Shown here: piece after piece, positions 47,481 through 59,082 of the stretch | Position numbering within the stretch: the stretch's first letter is position 1 | Layout of the letters: every line of letters begins with the position of its first letter | NCBI GenBank assembly: GCA_029962745.1 | Contig: CM057156.1 | Span: 29,138,647 to 29,202,646 of the forward strand | Length of the DNA: 64,000 bases | From: Echinometra lucunter | Taxonomy: Eukaryota; Echinodermata; Echinoidea; Camarodonta; Echinometridae | Reading direction: 5' to 3' | Notes under the pieces: generated by a model | The model's database searches: none | Told to the model about the DNA's origin: nothing | What the model saw: the letters and a program-made list of their open reading frames with translations, nothing else | Translations under genes and position numbers: made by a program

Positions 47481-50400
47481 AGTTAATACACACTTTTAAT
47501 CATATAGATTGAAAAAAAAAAGAAAGTAGAGGCGTTAGAGAGAGAGAGAGAGAGAGGGGGGGACAGGGAGATGAGAGAAAATAGAAAAGGGAGTGTAAAT
47601 ATAATAAGAACAAACTAAAAGGGGAAAAAGGTGAAAATAGATTTAGTGATAAGGGGAGGAAGATAGAGAGTGAGACAGAGAGAAAAAAATGATTCAGAGA
47701 ACATCAGTAGCAATATACAGACTCATGAAAATGCGAAATATAATATACAAACAAAATCAATTTCTTATCTTAATTAGTTTTGAAAGCATAAATGTTTGCG
47801 TGTTTTTGATTGATTATTATCATTATGCATCTTGACCGAGATTAGCATGCCATGTAAACCTGTACTTTGAATAATTATATGGCATTAGCTGTCCCAGAGT
47901 CAGTATTTTCTAACCGTGGGGCATAAGAATCTAAAATAACCGACGAGCAAACACTGGGAAACATAAATAACAGGCGAACAGAAAGCAAGGGGTATGAGGG
48001 AAAGAGTTTCTGAAAATGAGCAGGGGGGAAGGCATACAGACACATGTTTGCGAGTTTTTCTCCTTTTTTGCGTAGACAATATGAAGGGTATGGCAGAGTC
48101 AGCTTACCTAGGCCGGGGGTATCCCCTACGACCTCCATTAATACGCTGCTTATATGCCTTTTAAAAATTAGCATCATTCAACAACTTTATTTTGTTTATT
48201 GGGAAGAAGGAAGGAAAAGTCTTACACAGTATACCTCCATTTCAATTCTAATTTTTTGCTTCCCTCTCTATTCTATATTAGATGTACTGCTAAATATTGC
48301 CCGCATATTCATTTTCAACAGGTGGTTCTCGATCGCATTATTCATTTTGCGTACTGTTTCGTCAATATGCACGACATTTTTCAAAAGAAATTCACAATTA
48401 TCAGAAAGAGAGATGAATTGGTAAAATATCATTATATTGGAGCTGTGCTCTAAGTTTCGTATGATTTACCGAAAGATCGAATGCAAAGTGGATGAAATCG
48501 GCTAATAAAATTGGGTTGATTTAGCAATTCATCGTGCACGCTCTGCCTGCAGATCCCTTACCTTTGAGTCTCTCTTTCACTTAATGCGCTCTCACGGTCG
48601 CTTTCTGAGAGTATTTTCGGCAAAACATCATACGGTAGATTCTAGGTCAAGGGGATTGATTGCAGTCGCATGATGGATAATTCATTAGCCCTGTCCGCGC
48701 AAAAATATACGTGTTATCCTGTAAATCTAGAAATTAATACTTTTCGATGCACAAAGTGAGCTCTGCGTGTCGTTTGATGTCGGCATTCGATTCACGCAAA
48801 AGCATATACTTCTTTGCTGATGGAAATCATAATCAACTTTAGGCTACTTGACGAAAGTCAAGTTTTGACATTCACCTAGAGGTTACTAACATGAAGAAAA
48901 TTATGCAGAACACATCCCTCAAACTAAACGCACTCATAACACCGTGTCATACACCCCACTCCGATTTCATCATATTAGGGTGGAGTGTAAATAGTTGACG
49001 GTTTTCTCTCAATTAATTCTATCAGTCCAATTTGGTTAATTCGGTGCATTGTGAAGAAAAAGGAATAGGTAAATCCAACACTATTCCAGAGCATACGAAC
49101 TTGTGTGATAAAAAATCGAGCAATTCTCTTCTCGAGTTTCGGAGCGAAGAAGGCTAACAACGCATAATTGGCCTTTGCGAATAACTGTTAGACAATTTCT
49201 TTGAAAATGGCAATTGTCAACAAGTACATAAAAAATAATGCTCATGGGATCTGCTGCGCGTATGCACATTTCTTTTATGGGTCAAGTGACAGCTAAGGCT
49301 GTTGTAATGGGTGTGAACTATTTAGTTGGCATAATGGTGATTTCCTGTTGTACTTGCAAGATCTCAAAATAGATGTGGAAATCAAGGAATTCAATAGGCT
49401 TGACTCTTCTTTTACCTTCTTCCATTTTTCCAGGCCTGATGCATAAATCAGCTCTAAGTGTAACACTCATGATTACATGATTTCCTTCAACGGAACAGAA
49501 CCTCATAAACATTCCGAAAATTATCTTTGCAATTCTGAAGACCTAAGTTTAATGTCCAAGAACCTGGTATTCTTGATCAGAACCTTGCGCAAGAGGTCTT
49601 AAAACTCTGTCTTGGTTGGAGGCTTGTACTTCACTCCTACATAGGCCATGGTTCCCGACTGTTGGGCCAGTTTATTTTAAGTATTACAACATCAATATTC
49701 CCAACGTGCATTTCCGATGGGACAGGTGAAGAAGGGCTTGTTGACCATGGTGTTAGGGCCAATCTCTCCCCAACCGAAACATGATATCTCGGGATTTAGG
49801 GGGAAATTTGGTTTGAAAGCGGCAGGCTTACTATTCCTATTCCTGTTAGTCCTCATTACATCTTGATTCTTACCGCCACAACAACTTGAAAAACTGAATG
49901 ACAATAGACGTCATTTCCAACCTTTTACTGTGGCAAAATGTATTTTAAACCAAATTTAGGATCACGTAGAAAAGTTTCCCGGCTTACAGAGAGTACTTGA
50001 CATTCTGATTATATTTGTTGGTATTTGTTTGTTTGTTTGTTTATACGTTTGTTTGATTTTTTGTTTGGTGTTGTTTTTGTAGACGGTACTTTTTACTTTC
50101 CCACTGATAACACAACATCGGCATATACAGATCGCTCGTAGGTCAGTATGGAGATCAAAACCATCTACGATGTCTTTGGAGCAAAAGTAATTCTGACCTG
50201 TAATAAAGCTTAATAAGAGGAATATTTAACATGATTTGGGGAAGATTTGCTTACAGTCTCTTATTTCATTCGATAAACCTTTTGGATTTATGCCAATTAT
50301 GTTGACCTAAATTCTGTGCGATTTGGGAAACTGGGATTGAATCTAGTATTCTATGTTCATCTGCATTTGTATGTCACAGTCGGACGGAGAAAAAAACACG

Positions 50401-51132
50401 ATCTGGGAGGCCTCAGTTGCTTGTAGGGGAGCAGTTGCAGATTTTAAAATAAATTGCTTAGCTTCCCTTTCTTTGTCATATACCCATCCTACCCCTGCCC
50501 TACTTACTTCCGAAAGCGCTTGCTATGCCACATGCATCATGTTCAACAAGGTGAAATAAAATACATACTACGGATTTGGACACATGATTCCTAAGAGGTT
50601 ATGAGAGGAACCTATCTGAAGAAGCGTTTTCTGTTGAAATCCATTTTTTCTTCAAGCCACACGTCGTCGGTATTATCAACGGCTAAAGACCGTTAGGACT
50701 GAAGGGAATTGTACCATGAAAAGTTCTTGAAGCAGTGCTTCTTCTTTCTTCTTTTCTTTTTTCTTTCTTTTTCAGGAATAAACCAATTTCCAAATCAATC
50801 TAAGATGTTATTTCCTATCGCTTTGATTTCAAGAGAATTCTCTCTACTTACATAATGTAATGAAGAATGTGGTGACTCTTGAGGAAAATCCCAGTAGATT
50901 TCTTTACGGTTGTGAAGATCAACAGCATAACACGAAAAGCTGATACAATGTATTGCGACCTTACAAATCTGGCTTAGTGATAACATCTGCTTTCCTATTC
51001 CGTGGTCAATTCTGAAACTTTATTAGATGATGTAAGAGGAGGATACATAGTTGATTTAAAACTGAATCCCCCGTCATGCCGTGTGACCTCATAATATGAG
51101 GTCTTTATTGCTTGTTTAAAATGCGAATTTGG
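47481..51132. other. Non-coding stretch with GA-rich start
   Basis: Begins with GA microsatellite and G tract (about 47537-47562). The remainder holds short frames without domains. A minus-strand frame at 49692-49904 followed by AATAAA was considered and set aside. Confidence 0.5.
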
Positions 51133-51335
51133 TAGAGGTGCCGTGGTTGTCGTGGAATCATGGTTCATTTATTTGACTCTCAAGAGTTTGTAGGTAAGAA
51201 TCCCAGCACGGCACTAATTCACTTTAACAAGGCATTTATCTATGCTTGCCACTCTCCACCCAGGTGCAAATGGGGACCTGATATGCTAAATCACTAATTA
51301 TTTTGCCTCTAAGTCAAAACCGAGGTAATAATGAG
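51133..51335 (+). mobile_element. tRNA-derived SINE
   Basis: GGTGCCGTGG at the start and CAGCACGGCAC about 75 bases on are complementary and behave like a tRNA acceptor stem. The B-box region is degraded (AGAATCCC). The body continues ACTAATTCACTTTAACAAGG, then TGCCACTCTCCACCCAGGTG and an AAATGGGGACCTG segment before an AT-rich end. It is a SINE with a tRNA-related head and a conserved-looking body. Confidence 0.65.
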
Positions 51336-51592
51336 GGAGTATTATGACTATCTTGACATTACGGACTTGACAAACCTAAGCGTTATTCAAAAAGCAATCC
51401 TTGTTTTTGAAATGAAGGTTTAAAGAGTCGTCTGGGGTATTATTAGATGCTTAATAATTATAAAGGAATACATCTTATAGACGGACATATTTTAATAATA
51501 TATTTTACATGCTCATACCACGTCAGTTGTGTTCAAGTATGACTGCTAAGTATTCTTCACTTTCGCCACATTGTAAGTTAACGTTACTGGCC

Positions 51593-52120
51593 TTAAATAA
51601 GAATGAAACTAGGGGAAAATCAATCTTAATGAAAAGCGAAGATGGAGAGAAGTGATTTTTAAAAAGTTCCATCAAAATCGGTTACGAAATGCGACAGTTA
51701 TGATCTACAAATTGGCAATGTTGCTTCAAAATATGTTTTGGACACAAAATCTCATATTTTCCTCATTGTCTCTCAAGGTGCAGCTTGTCTCCTTCTTAGC
51801 TCAAGATATATCATGGGAAAATGTATTCGACAGATCATATGCTGACTTCACAAAAAGACAAGCAGCATCTGTAAATATTTAGAGAAAATATGAAATTGTG
51901 CGTACAAAACATCTAGAGAGTTGTCTTTCGAAACCTGCCATTTTGAAGCAACGTTGCCTATTTGAGGATCACCATAGAAAGTAAAATGAGATTTTTCAAA
52001 CTTTCATAACTTTCTCATTTCGTATCCATTTTTTATGAGACTTTTTTTTTTATAATTACTACTCTCTACCCCCTCTTGTCATTAAAATAGATATTTATCC
52101 AGGCTTTCATTCTTCTTTAA
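51593..52120. mobile_element. TTAA-ended foldback element, copy 1
   Basis: A 528-bp palindromic element. Outer ends are TTAAATAAGAATGAAACT and the complementary AGGCTTTCATTCTTCTTTAA. Inward, TTCCATCAAAATCGGTTACG pairs with a diverged TATCCATTTTTTATGAGAC, GGCAATGTTGCTTC pairs with GAAGCAACGTTGCC, and TTTCATATTTTC-like segments pair with GAAAATATGAAA. The left arm has lost about 60 bp relative to copy 2. TTAA at both ends recalls piggyBac-type target preference, but no transposase is present, so that assignment is only a suggestion. The frame at 51652-51882 lies inside it and is not a gene. Confidence 0.8.
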
Positions 52121-52340
52121 TTATTCTACTGGAGTGTATTGTGTCCAAATATATCCGATTTTCCCTTATATGACCAAAATCTAAATGAATCTGAAAGTAG
52201 ACGCAAATTTAAATATTTATAAGTGAAAAGTGGAAAGAAATAAATCTTTGGGACCATCTAGAGTAGAACCCACAGCTCTCATTCCAGCTCTTATCCCAAA
52301 CGAGACGCAATTGCAAATGAAGGCTATATTTGAAGAGCTT

Positions 52341-52979
52341 ATTTCTAAAAAGCGCTAAATCCATTTTTAACCGAAACAAAGGTTTTAGCGCGACTGGATA
52401 TATTTTTTCCATATATGCTTCAAACACGACTAATTTGAATATTTGAAATATTCTTGAAAAGTAGGAAAAAACGGGTGAAAAAATATGTTTATTTCCAAAG
52501 GGAGCTAAATCAGAATTCGTTCATTTGCAAGAGCGCTAAACCCAATTTGCGTAAATCAAGGATTCATTATTCAAACCGTTTTCCTTATTCTTCGAAACAT
52601 CAAAACTTTTCACAGTTGCAAGTATCAACATTAGTCATCAAACAAATAGGAATGAAAGAAATCCCGCTTGAGAAGTAATTTCTTTTTTAATTCGTGCGGA
52701 TTTAGCGCCTTTTGAAAACAAAGTAGGATTTAGAGCCTTTTGGAAATAAAATTTTGTTCGCAACGTTTTAGGTCATGTGCGGAAAATAAAAAGATTCAAT
52801 AAATAATACTACCGATGCAGGAATTTTTTTTTTCATTCACATTTTAAATGACGAATGTTGGTACTTCCAAAATAATGTGAAAAATGTTTTGACGTTTCAA
52901 ATAAAGAAAATCAATTAGATGAAAATCATTGATTTACTCGAAACCACTCGAAGTGGATTTAGCGCCTTTTGGAAATAAA
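52341..52979. repeat. Cluster of GGATTTAGCGCCTTTT motifs in both orientations
   Basis: A 25-base motif, GGATTTAGCGCCTTTTGGAA plus ATAAA, occurs in direct orientation at 52698-52722, 52726-52750 and 52955-52979, and in inverted, less exact form at 52341-52362, 52488-52511 and 52524-52543. The inverted copies are all to the left and the direct copies all to the right, giving an overall dyad. There is no reading frame of note. It could be the remnant of a foldback element with short motif repeats in its arms. Confidence 0.65.
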
Positions 52980-53159
52980 CTCTTCATTTAAAGATTAACT
53001 TCTATATAAAGTTTTATTTTCTACGATGACGCATTTGTGTCCATTGTAAATTGCATCTCCCACCATTTTCTTCTTAAGTAATGAAGGCAAGAGTGATGAG
53101 AAATACACTGTCTTCTTTATGTTTTTTTTTTTATCCAGAACAGCTTTGCGGCCTGTATT

Positions 53160-53176
53160 TGTTGTTGTTGTTGTTC
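53160..53176. repeat. (TTG)n microsatellite
   Basis: A short run of TTG units. Confidence 0.9.
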
Positions 53177-53790
53177 TTATAAACAACCTATTAAAGGTAC
53201 TTCAGCTGCGTAAAAGTTAAGAAGCTAACGCTTTGAAACCATGTTACTAATTTATCAAAAGAAAAAGTATAATTTCCAAGAATAACAAGCTGAACAAAAC
53301 AATGCACCTGATTCTTATAGAGTACGATGTTGACATACAAAGTGAGCATGATATCATCATCTTAAGCATTTAAGAACTTCACATAATGCCACGGTTTAAT
53401 TGCTTTTAGAAATGTCCGTCAAGAAAAACGTATACGTTATATTTTTTTAAACGGTAGGCCTAATGTGAAAAAACGGGAACCTGTAATTCTACAGACAGAG
53501 TATGTATTTCTACATTTTTCACTGTATTGTTAACATTATGCTGGTGTAATTCTAACCAGCATACAATTTGTTACTAAAAAATACACGCAATGCTTGTAAA
53601 ATGCTTGTAAAAGAAAATAACAACCAACCTGTATTTTGGCATCAAATTTATGGCGACTCTGCTGACATCAGATATGCTGTAAAATTACAGAGATTTTTTT
53701 TTTTACAGTGTATACACAGACAGCTGAATGTGCAAAGTCTGCCAACCATGAAATACTAATATCGATTAGTCAGTATTAACCGATGTCATG

Positions 53791-53935
53791 TAGAGGTGTC
53801 GTGGTCGAGTGGTCGAGTGGTTTTAAAGGCACCCGAGAATCGGTTCGATTACCAACATCGCACTTTTGCCCTTGAGTAAGGCTTTTTTTTTTCTATAATA
53901 CTTTCTTATCGTACACTAAGTAAATTATCGTTCTA
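53791..53935 (+). mobile_element. tRNA-derived SINE (Leu/Ser-like head)
   Basis: TAGAGGTGTCGTGGTCGAGTGG gives an A box, with GGTCGAGT duplicated in tandem; GAATCGGTTCGATTACC provides a B box close to consensus. It is followed by TTTTGCCCTTGAGTAAGGC and a T run. The arrangement suggests a tRNA-Leu/Ser-type head. No open frame is present. The body after 53890 is short, so the copy is truncated or diverged. Confidence 0.65.
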
Positions 53936-55154
53936 TAGGCATATGCGTGCATGTGTGTGTGTTTCTTCAAAAATGAAAAGGGGGAAAATGATATCAAAAT
54001 GACAATGGGTGTTCATCACACTCTCTATATTGAGCCAAAGCAATGCAATGTATTTGATTGCAGTTTCGCTCATGCATGAAAAAGACATAAGGCCAGACTA
54101 AATAAACATATTTATGATTTTCTTTATGATTTTCATTATCAGTAATCATCAACATCATCGTCATCATCATCATCATTATCATCATTATCACAAAGGTTGT
54201 TTTTTTTATGTTGGTGTTGTTATAGTTATCAAAAATTCCGTCTAGTTTTGTCCATTACAATCGCAGAAGCAGAATTCAAATATATGTTATACGTTTTAAT
54301 AACATCAATTAATTTCTTTGGGAGTATGAACCCCTCCATTTTCAATATAATCAAAAGCGAATATTGTACTTAAGTTGACCTCATGGTTCTGATCTCCATT
54401 ACTGGATGCAGACTAAGAGCCCATCACCATCGATTTCTGCCCATGATTTTTTTTTTAAATAAGAATGTAGTGGAAACAGTACTATATCTACCAATTTATA
54501 TCATGAAAACTACCGAACATGTCGAGCGGCTTTCACATTACCTGCCTTAAAAGAATGTTACAGTCTCTTCTAAACATCCTCGTCGATTAGTGCAAGGAAA
54601 AAAGTGACAACTCTTGCAGCTGAATTTTCGGATTTTAATGATAGAATACATGGATGCTTGCATACAATTCAGTGGTCTTTGATCATCTTCTGCAAATCAC
54701 CCTTTATACCTTCAAATCTATGACTGGAAGGACGTTTGGGACTGCAGAAGCGGAGAGTAGCGTTGAACACACACAGAAACTAAAGCTTTTCAACATGCAC
54801 TCATAGGCATGAATGAACACCCCCCCCCCCCTAAAACTAGCCAGTATAAATGGAAACCAATGGAATAAACGCGCGCAAAAAAATACTGCGCTAAAAATCT
54901 TTAAATCTGTCTTAGCCACGAGATTTTCCCGCACGTTGTATCTGAAAAGTAATAGCCGAATTCGAGGACGTTCGCCTTGTACGTACAGGCAAAAACGATC
55001 GAAGACAATATATTTTGGATCATAAAATAGAATTTTAATATATCAGGAGTCTATAATTAGTGCGGCTCAAACAGTTTCATTTAAAAACTGTTTCGTGTCT
55101 TTATCCTCGTCCACGAACTATAATAACCTCTTGTCAGACAAAATCTTAACCACT

Positions 55155-55185
<31 letters not shown>

Positions 55186-55339
55186 GTGACCACTCTCGAT
55201 TTCCTAGATTTGTGCGCAGTAGGATAATATCACGATGCAACAACAAACCCATGTCACCGTCACTTGGTTTTTTTTTTTTAACGCCTTAAAATTACCCGTT
55301 GGAATATGTAGCACACAAAAATTTAGTATATAGAAACAG
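53936..55339. other. Non-coding stretch with short microsatellites
   Basis: ATC/ATT-rich run at about 54147-54190, a C12 tract at 54820-54831, and a CT run at 55160-55185. No gene recognised. Confidence 0.55.
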
Positions 55340-56241
55340 TTAACGGAGAATGAAACCATGCAGCGGTAGATTAATAGATTATGACAAGATTTAGATGTGT
55401 AGAAATATCAGATTCTGCCCTTGGGGGCCGTGGGGGCCATTTTTAAAAAATTGTCGCAATGGGGGCATTGTTTTCTATGAACACAGCCCAAATGAATGAA
55501 ATGTGACAAGTGAATTTTAGGTAATATAGCATCAATGATCCATATTCTGATGGTTCAGGGCTGCATATTTCATAAACATGATAAATATAATTTAGGGGCT
55601 CAATTTGATAAAATGAGGGCCATTTTTTTAACAAACTGAAAATAGCCCCCGGTTTACATCTGTCTAGGAATAAAAATTACCAAATTTGGCACACAGATAG
55701 ATTACTAGTAAGACACTGTCGCAAGATTTAGATGTGGAGACATCTCAGATTCCGCCTTTGAGGGCCGTGGCAGCCATCTTGGTCACATAGGGGCATTTTT
55801 TTTTCTATATACAAAGTCGAAAATCTAATGGAAAAAGTGAAATTCAGGTATTATAACATCATTATTTATAATGGAATGTTTCAGCACTGAAATATTTAAA
55901 CAACAACAGTAGTTTAGGGGTCCATTTTGATAAAATGGGGGCTATTTAAAAAATACTCAAAACAGAAAGCACTCATTTTACATGTATTTTATAATTCAAA
56001 ACACCAAATTTCGAACAGAGGTAAAATAAAACATTACACAGGTAAAGTAAAACATATAAACAAAATTTATATCTGGAGATATCTCATTTTCTGCCCCTAG
56101 AGGCCGAGGTGGCCGGCCATAATAATAATTTTTGTATACATATGCGTTCTGAAAGTCATAACAAATTGCGCATCAATGTATAATTTGGAATGCAATTTTT
56201 TTTTAAATGAATGTTTCGTTTCGTTTCCATACTTTGAAAGA

Positions 56242-56794
56242 GGATATTCGCAGCCATTCTCTTTTTTCTGTTGGTAATGGGCCCCCTTTTTGCTAATTTA
56301 GGGAAATAGCCTAAAGAAGTCTAGATTGGCTTCATTGTAATCGAAAGAGGTATGAAATGTCACAAAATGTGTTAAATTTTGCTAAGAAAACAGTTATCCT
56401 ATTGATTACTCAATTATTGTGAACTGGACATGAACTTTCATGGTTGTAATATGAGTTTGAAACTCATCTTTGTTTTTTAGATAATTACTTTCTGGTTCAA
56501 AGGTTATGGCATTAATTTTGTAAACTGGCCACTCTGACATTTGGGGCAGAAATGATTATTTAAGAAACAAAGATGACTTTCAAATTGGTATTATAACCAT
56601 GAAAGTTCACATCCAGTTCATAAGACTGGGATAACTGTTTTCTTAGCAAAATGTAACACATTTTGTGACATTTGATACCTCTTTCGATTACAATGAAGTC
56701 AATCTGAATTCTTTAGACTATTTCCCTAATTAGTAATGGGGGCCCATTACCAACAGAAAAAAAAGAGAATGGATAACAATATCCTCATTCAAAG
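56242..56794. repeat. Central hairpin of the composite foldback
   Basis: The innermost part of the palindrome. Arms 56242-56494 and 56547-56794 contain matching inverted blocks such as CTGTTGGTAATGGGCCCC against GGGGGCCCATTACCAACAG, and AAAGAGGTATGAAATGTCAC against GTGACATTTGATACCTCTTT. The loop contains GGTTATGGCATTAATTTTG. Confidence 0.85.
56781..56794. repeat. Target-site duplication, left
   Basis: ATCCTCATTCAAAG, matching ATCCTCTTTCCAAG at 57326-57339 with two mismatches. The uninterrupted left arm of the foldback carries this segment once (in inverted form), which confirms it as target sequence. Confidence 0.8.
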
Positions 56795-57325
56795 ACTACA
56801 GATCATCCAAAACTCAGCAGCTCGACTAGTCACTCGCACTAGAAAACATGATTCAATATCTCCTGTCTTACGTAATTTACATTGGTTACCAGTCCAGTTT
56901 CGAATCCAGTTCAAGATTTTGTTACTAGCTTTCCAATGTTTTCATGGACTAGCTCCTTCATATTTGAATGATCTACTCACTGTATACAAACCAACAAGAC
57001 AGCTCCGATCATGCACACAGAATCTGTTTATTATACCTCCAATTCAAACAAAAACATATGGCGAACGTTCATTTGCTCATGCTGCATCAGTTTTATGGAA
57101 TAACCTCCCAAACTCTCTTAGAAACATCGACACGATAGAGAAGTTTAAATCTGCACTTAAAACACACTTATTCAAAACATATCTCAATAGTCTAACAAAG
57201 TAAACTCAGTTACCTATCTTTCAGTCATGTCTTTCCTTTTCTTTTTCTCTCTCTTAGAGCGCATAGGGACATACAGACGTAATGTGTTATGCGCTATACA
57301 AAAACTGTTCATTATTATTATTATT
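56795..57325 (+). pseudogene. 5'-truncated L2-like retrotransposon (RT C-terminus and 3' end)
   Basis: The frame 56795-57203 encodes the conserved C-terminal region of L2/CR1-type reverse transcriptase ORFs: RLQIIQNSAARLVTRTRKHD, then LHWLPVQFRIQFKILLLAFQ, CFHGLAPSYLNDLL, TYGERSFAHAASVLWNNLP and FKSALKTHLF. It ends with a TAA. The 3' UTR is short and ends TGTTATGCGCTATACAAAAA followed by ATT repeats (57310-57325). The rest of the element is missing, as expected of 5' truncation during target-primed reverse transcription. It is flanked by a 14-base target duplication and sits inside the right arm of the foldback. The frame looks uninterrupted, so the insertion is fairly recent. Confidence 0.9.
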
Positions 57326-57339
57326 ATCCTCTTTCCAAG
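57326..57339. repeat. Target-site duplication, right
   Basis: Partner of 56781-56794. After it the foldback arm resumes with GTATGGGCC-like sequence complementary to the left arm. Confidence 0.8.
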
Positions 57340-58512
57340 TATGGGCCAAATCCGTAACATTCATTAAAAAAAAATTGCATTCCAAATTATACAATAATGC
57401 ATAATTTCTTATGATTTCACGCATATTTATACAAAAAATTTTTTATGATGGCCGGCCGCCCCGGTCTTTAGGGGCAGAAAATGAGATGTCTCCAGATATA
57501 AATCTTGTGATAATGTTTTACTTTATCTCTGTTCTAAATTTGGTGTATTGAATTACAAAATACATGGAAACTGAGTGCTTTCTATTTCAAATATTTTTAA
57601 ATAGCCCCCATTTTATCAAAATTGACCCCTGAACTATGTTTTTTTTTTTAAATATTTGAATGCTGAAACATGCGATTATAAATAAGTGATGTTACATTAC
57701 TTGAATTTCACTTTTCCCATTAGATTTTCAACTGTGTATATAGAAAAAATGCCCCTATGTGACCACTTTTAAAAGTGCCCTCTCGGCCTTTAAAGGAAGA
57801 ATCTGAGATGACTGCACATTTAAATCTTGTGATAGTGTCTTACTCTACCTGTGTGCCAAATTTGGTAATTTAGTATTCCAAGACAGATGCAAACTTGGGG
57901 CTAATTTCGATTTTTTTTTTTCAAAATAGCCCCCATTTATCAAATTCAGCCCCAAAGTTATATCTAAAAAATATTCAGCCCTGAAGCATCAGAATATGGA
58001 TTATTGATTTCATTCATTTGGGCTATGTTCATAAACAATGCCCCCATTGCGACAATTTATAACATTGGCCCCCACGGCCCCCATGGGCAGAATCTGATAT
58101 TTCTCCACATCTAAATAGTGTTATAATGTATTAATCTACCTGTGTGCCAAATCTGGTGCTTTTTAGATGCAGACTGGGGGTTATTTTCGATTTTTGTCAA
58201 AAATAGCCTATTTTATCAAATGGAGCCCCTAAATTATGTTTTTCAGATATATTCATGCCCTGGAACATTCGAATATGGATTACTGATGTCATATTCCTTA
58301 AAATTAACCTTTTACATTAGATTTTTGACTGGGTATAAAGAAAAAGTGCCAATATGTGACCATTTCTGAAAGGTGGCCCCCAAGGCCCCCATGGGCAGAA
58401 TTTGAGATGTCTCCTCCTCTGAATTCGTTTATATTACATATATCTACATTTGTGCCAAATTTGGTTCCATTAACCCCAAATGCACAATTGGTCAGCTATG
58501 CCGCCCCACTAC

Positions 58513-59063
58513 TGGGGAAAATCAATTTTAATTAAAAGGGAGGATAGAGAGAAGCAATTTTTAAAAGTTCCATCAAAAACGGTTATGAAATGAGAAAGTT
58601 GTAAGCTTGAAAAGTCTCAATTTACTTTCTGTGGTGATCCTCAAATTGGCAATGTTGCTTCAAAAAGGCAGGTTTAGAAGGACAACTCTCAATATGTTTT
58701 GTACACAAAATTTCATATTTTCTCCATTATCTCCGAAGGTGCAGCTTGTCTCCTTGGTTGCTAGCTCATGATATATCGTGGGAAAATGTATTTGACACAA
58801 TATATGTTGGGTTCACAAAAATACAAGCAGCATATTTAGGGATAATGGAGAAAATATGAAATTTTGTGTACAAAATATATTGAGAGTTGTCCTTCTAAAG
58901 CTGCCATTTTGAAGCAACATTGCCAATTTGAGGATCACCACAGAAAGTAAAATTGAGACTATTAAAACTTTCATAACTTTCTCATTTCGTTGCCGTTTTT
59001 GATGGAACTTTTTCAAACTTGCTTCTCTCTATCCTCTCTTTTCAATAAAACTGATTTTCCCCA
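58513..59063. mobile_element. TTAA-type foldback element, copy 2
   Basis: Left arm 58513-58731 and right arm 58841-59063 are inverted, for example TGGGGAAAATCA against TGATTTTCCCCA, CAACTCTCAATATGTTTTGT against ACAAAATATATTGAGAGTTG, and TTGGCAATGTTGCTTC against GAAGCAACATTGCCAA. It is clearly the same family and orientation as 51593-52120 but retains a longer left arm. Its right end continues to TTAA at 59079-59082. Its left end runs into the tandem units of the composite foldback with no TTAA terminus. Confidence 0.85.
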
Positions 59064-59082
59064 GGTTTTCATTCTCCTTTAA

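Larger units (their letters stand above)
55340..59082. mobile_element. Giant composite foldback element with tandem-unit arms
   Basis: The left arm (about 55376-56494) and right arm (about 56547-58500) are inverted copies around a loop of about 52 bases. Each arm carries tandem units of about 335 bp marked by a segment like GATTCTGCCCTTGGGGGCCG: units at about 55416, 55750 and 56089 on the left, and inverted at about 57470, 57790, 58086 and 58390 on the right. The right arm therefore has one unit more. It is also split by a retrotransposon insertion (56795-57325). Near both outer ends lie TTAA-associated termini, TTAACGGAGAATGAAACC at 55340 and GGTTTTCATTCTCCTTTAA ending at 59082, suggesting the whole may have moved as a unit. 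The family resembles foldback elements with repeat-built arms, known in Drosophila (FB) and sea urchin (TU). No transposase is visible. Confidence 0.8.

Noticed and set aside
49692..49904. Minus-strand 70-codon frame followed by AATAAA at 49671-49676
   Set aside because: It opens with TTG rather than ATG, has a stop just upstream, and an ATG start would leave about 54 residues with no recognised domain.
51652..51882. 76-codon plus-strand frame
   Set aside because: It lies wholly inside the TTAA foldback element, in palindromic non-coding sequence.
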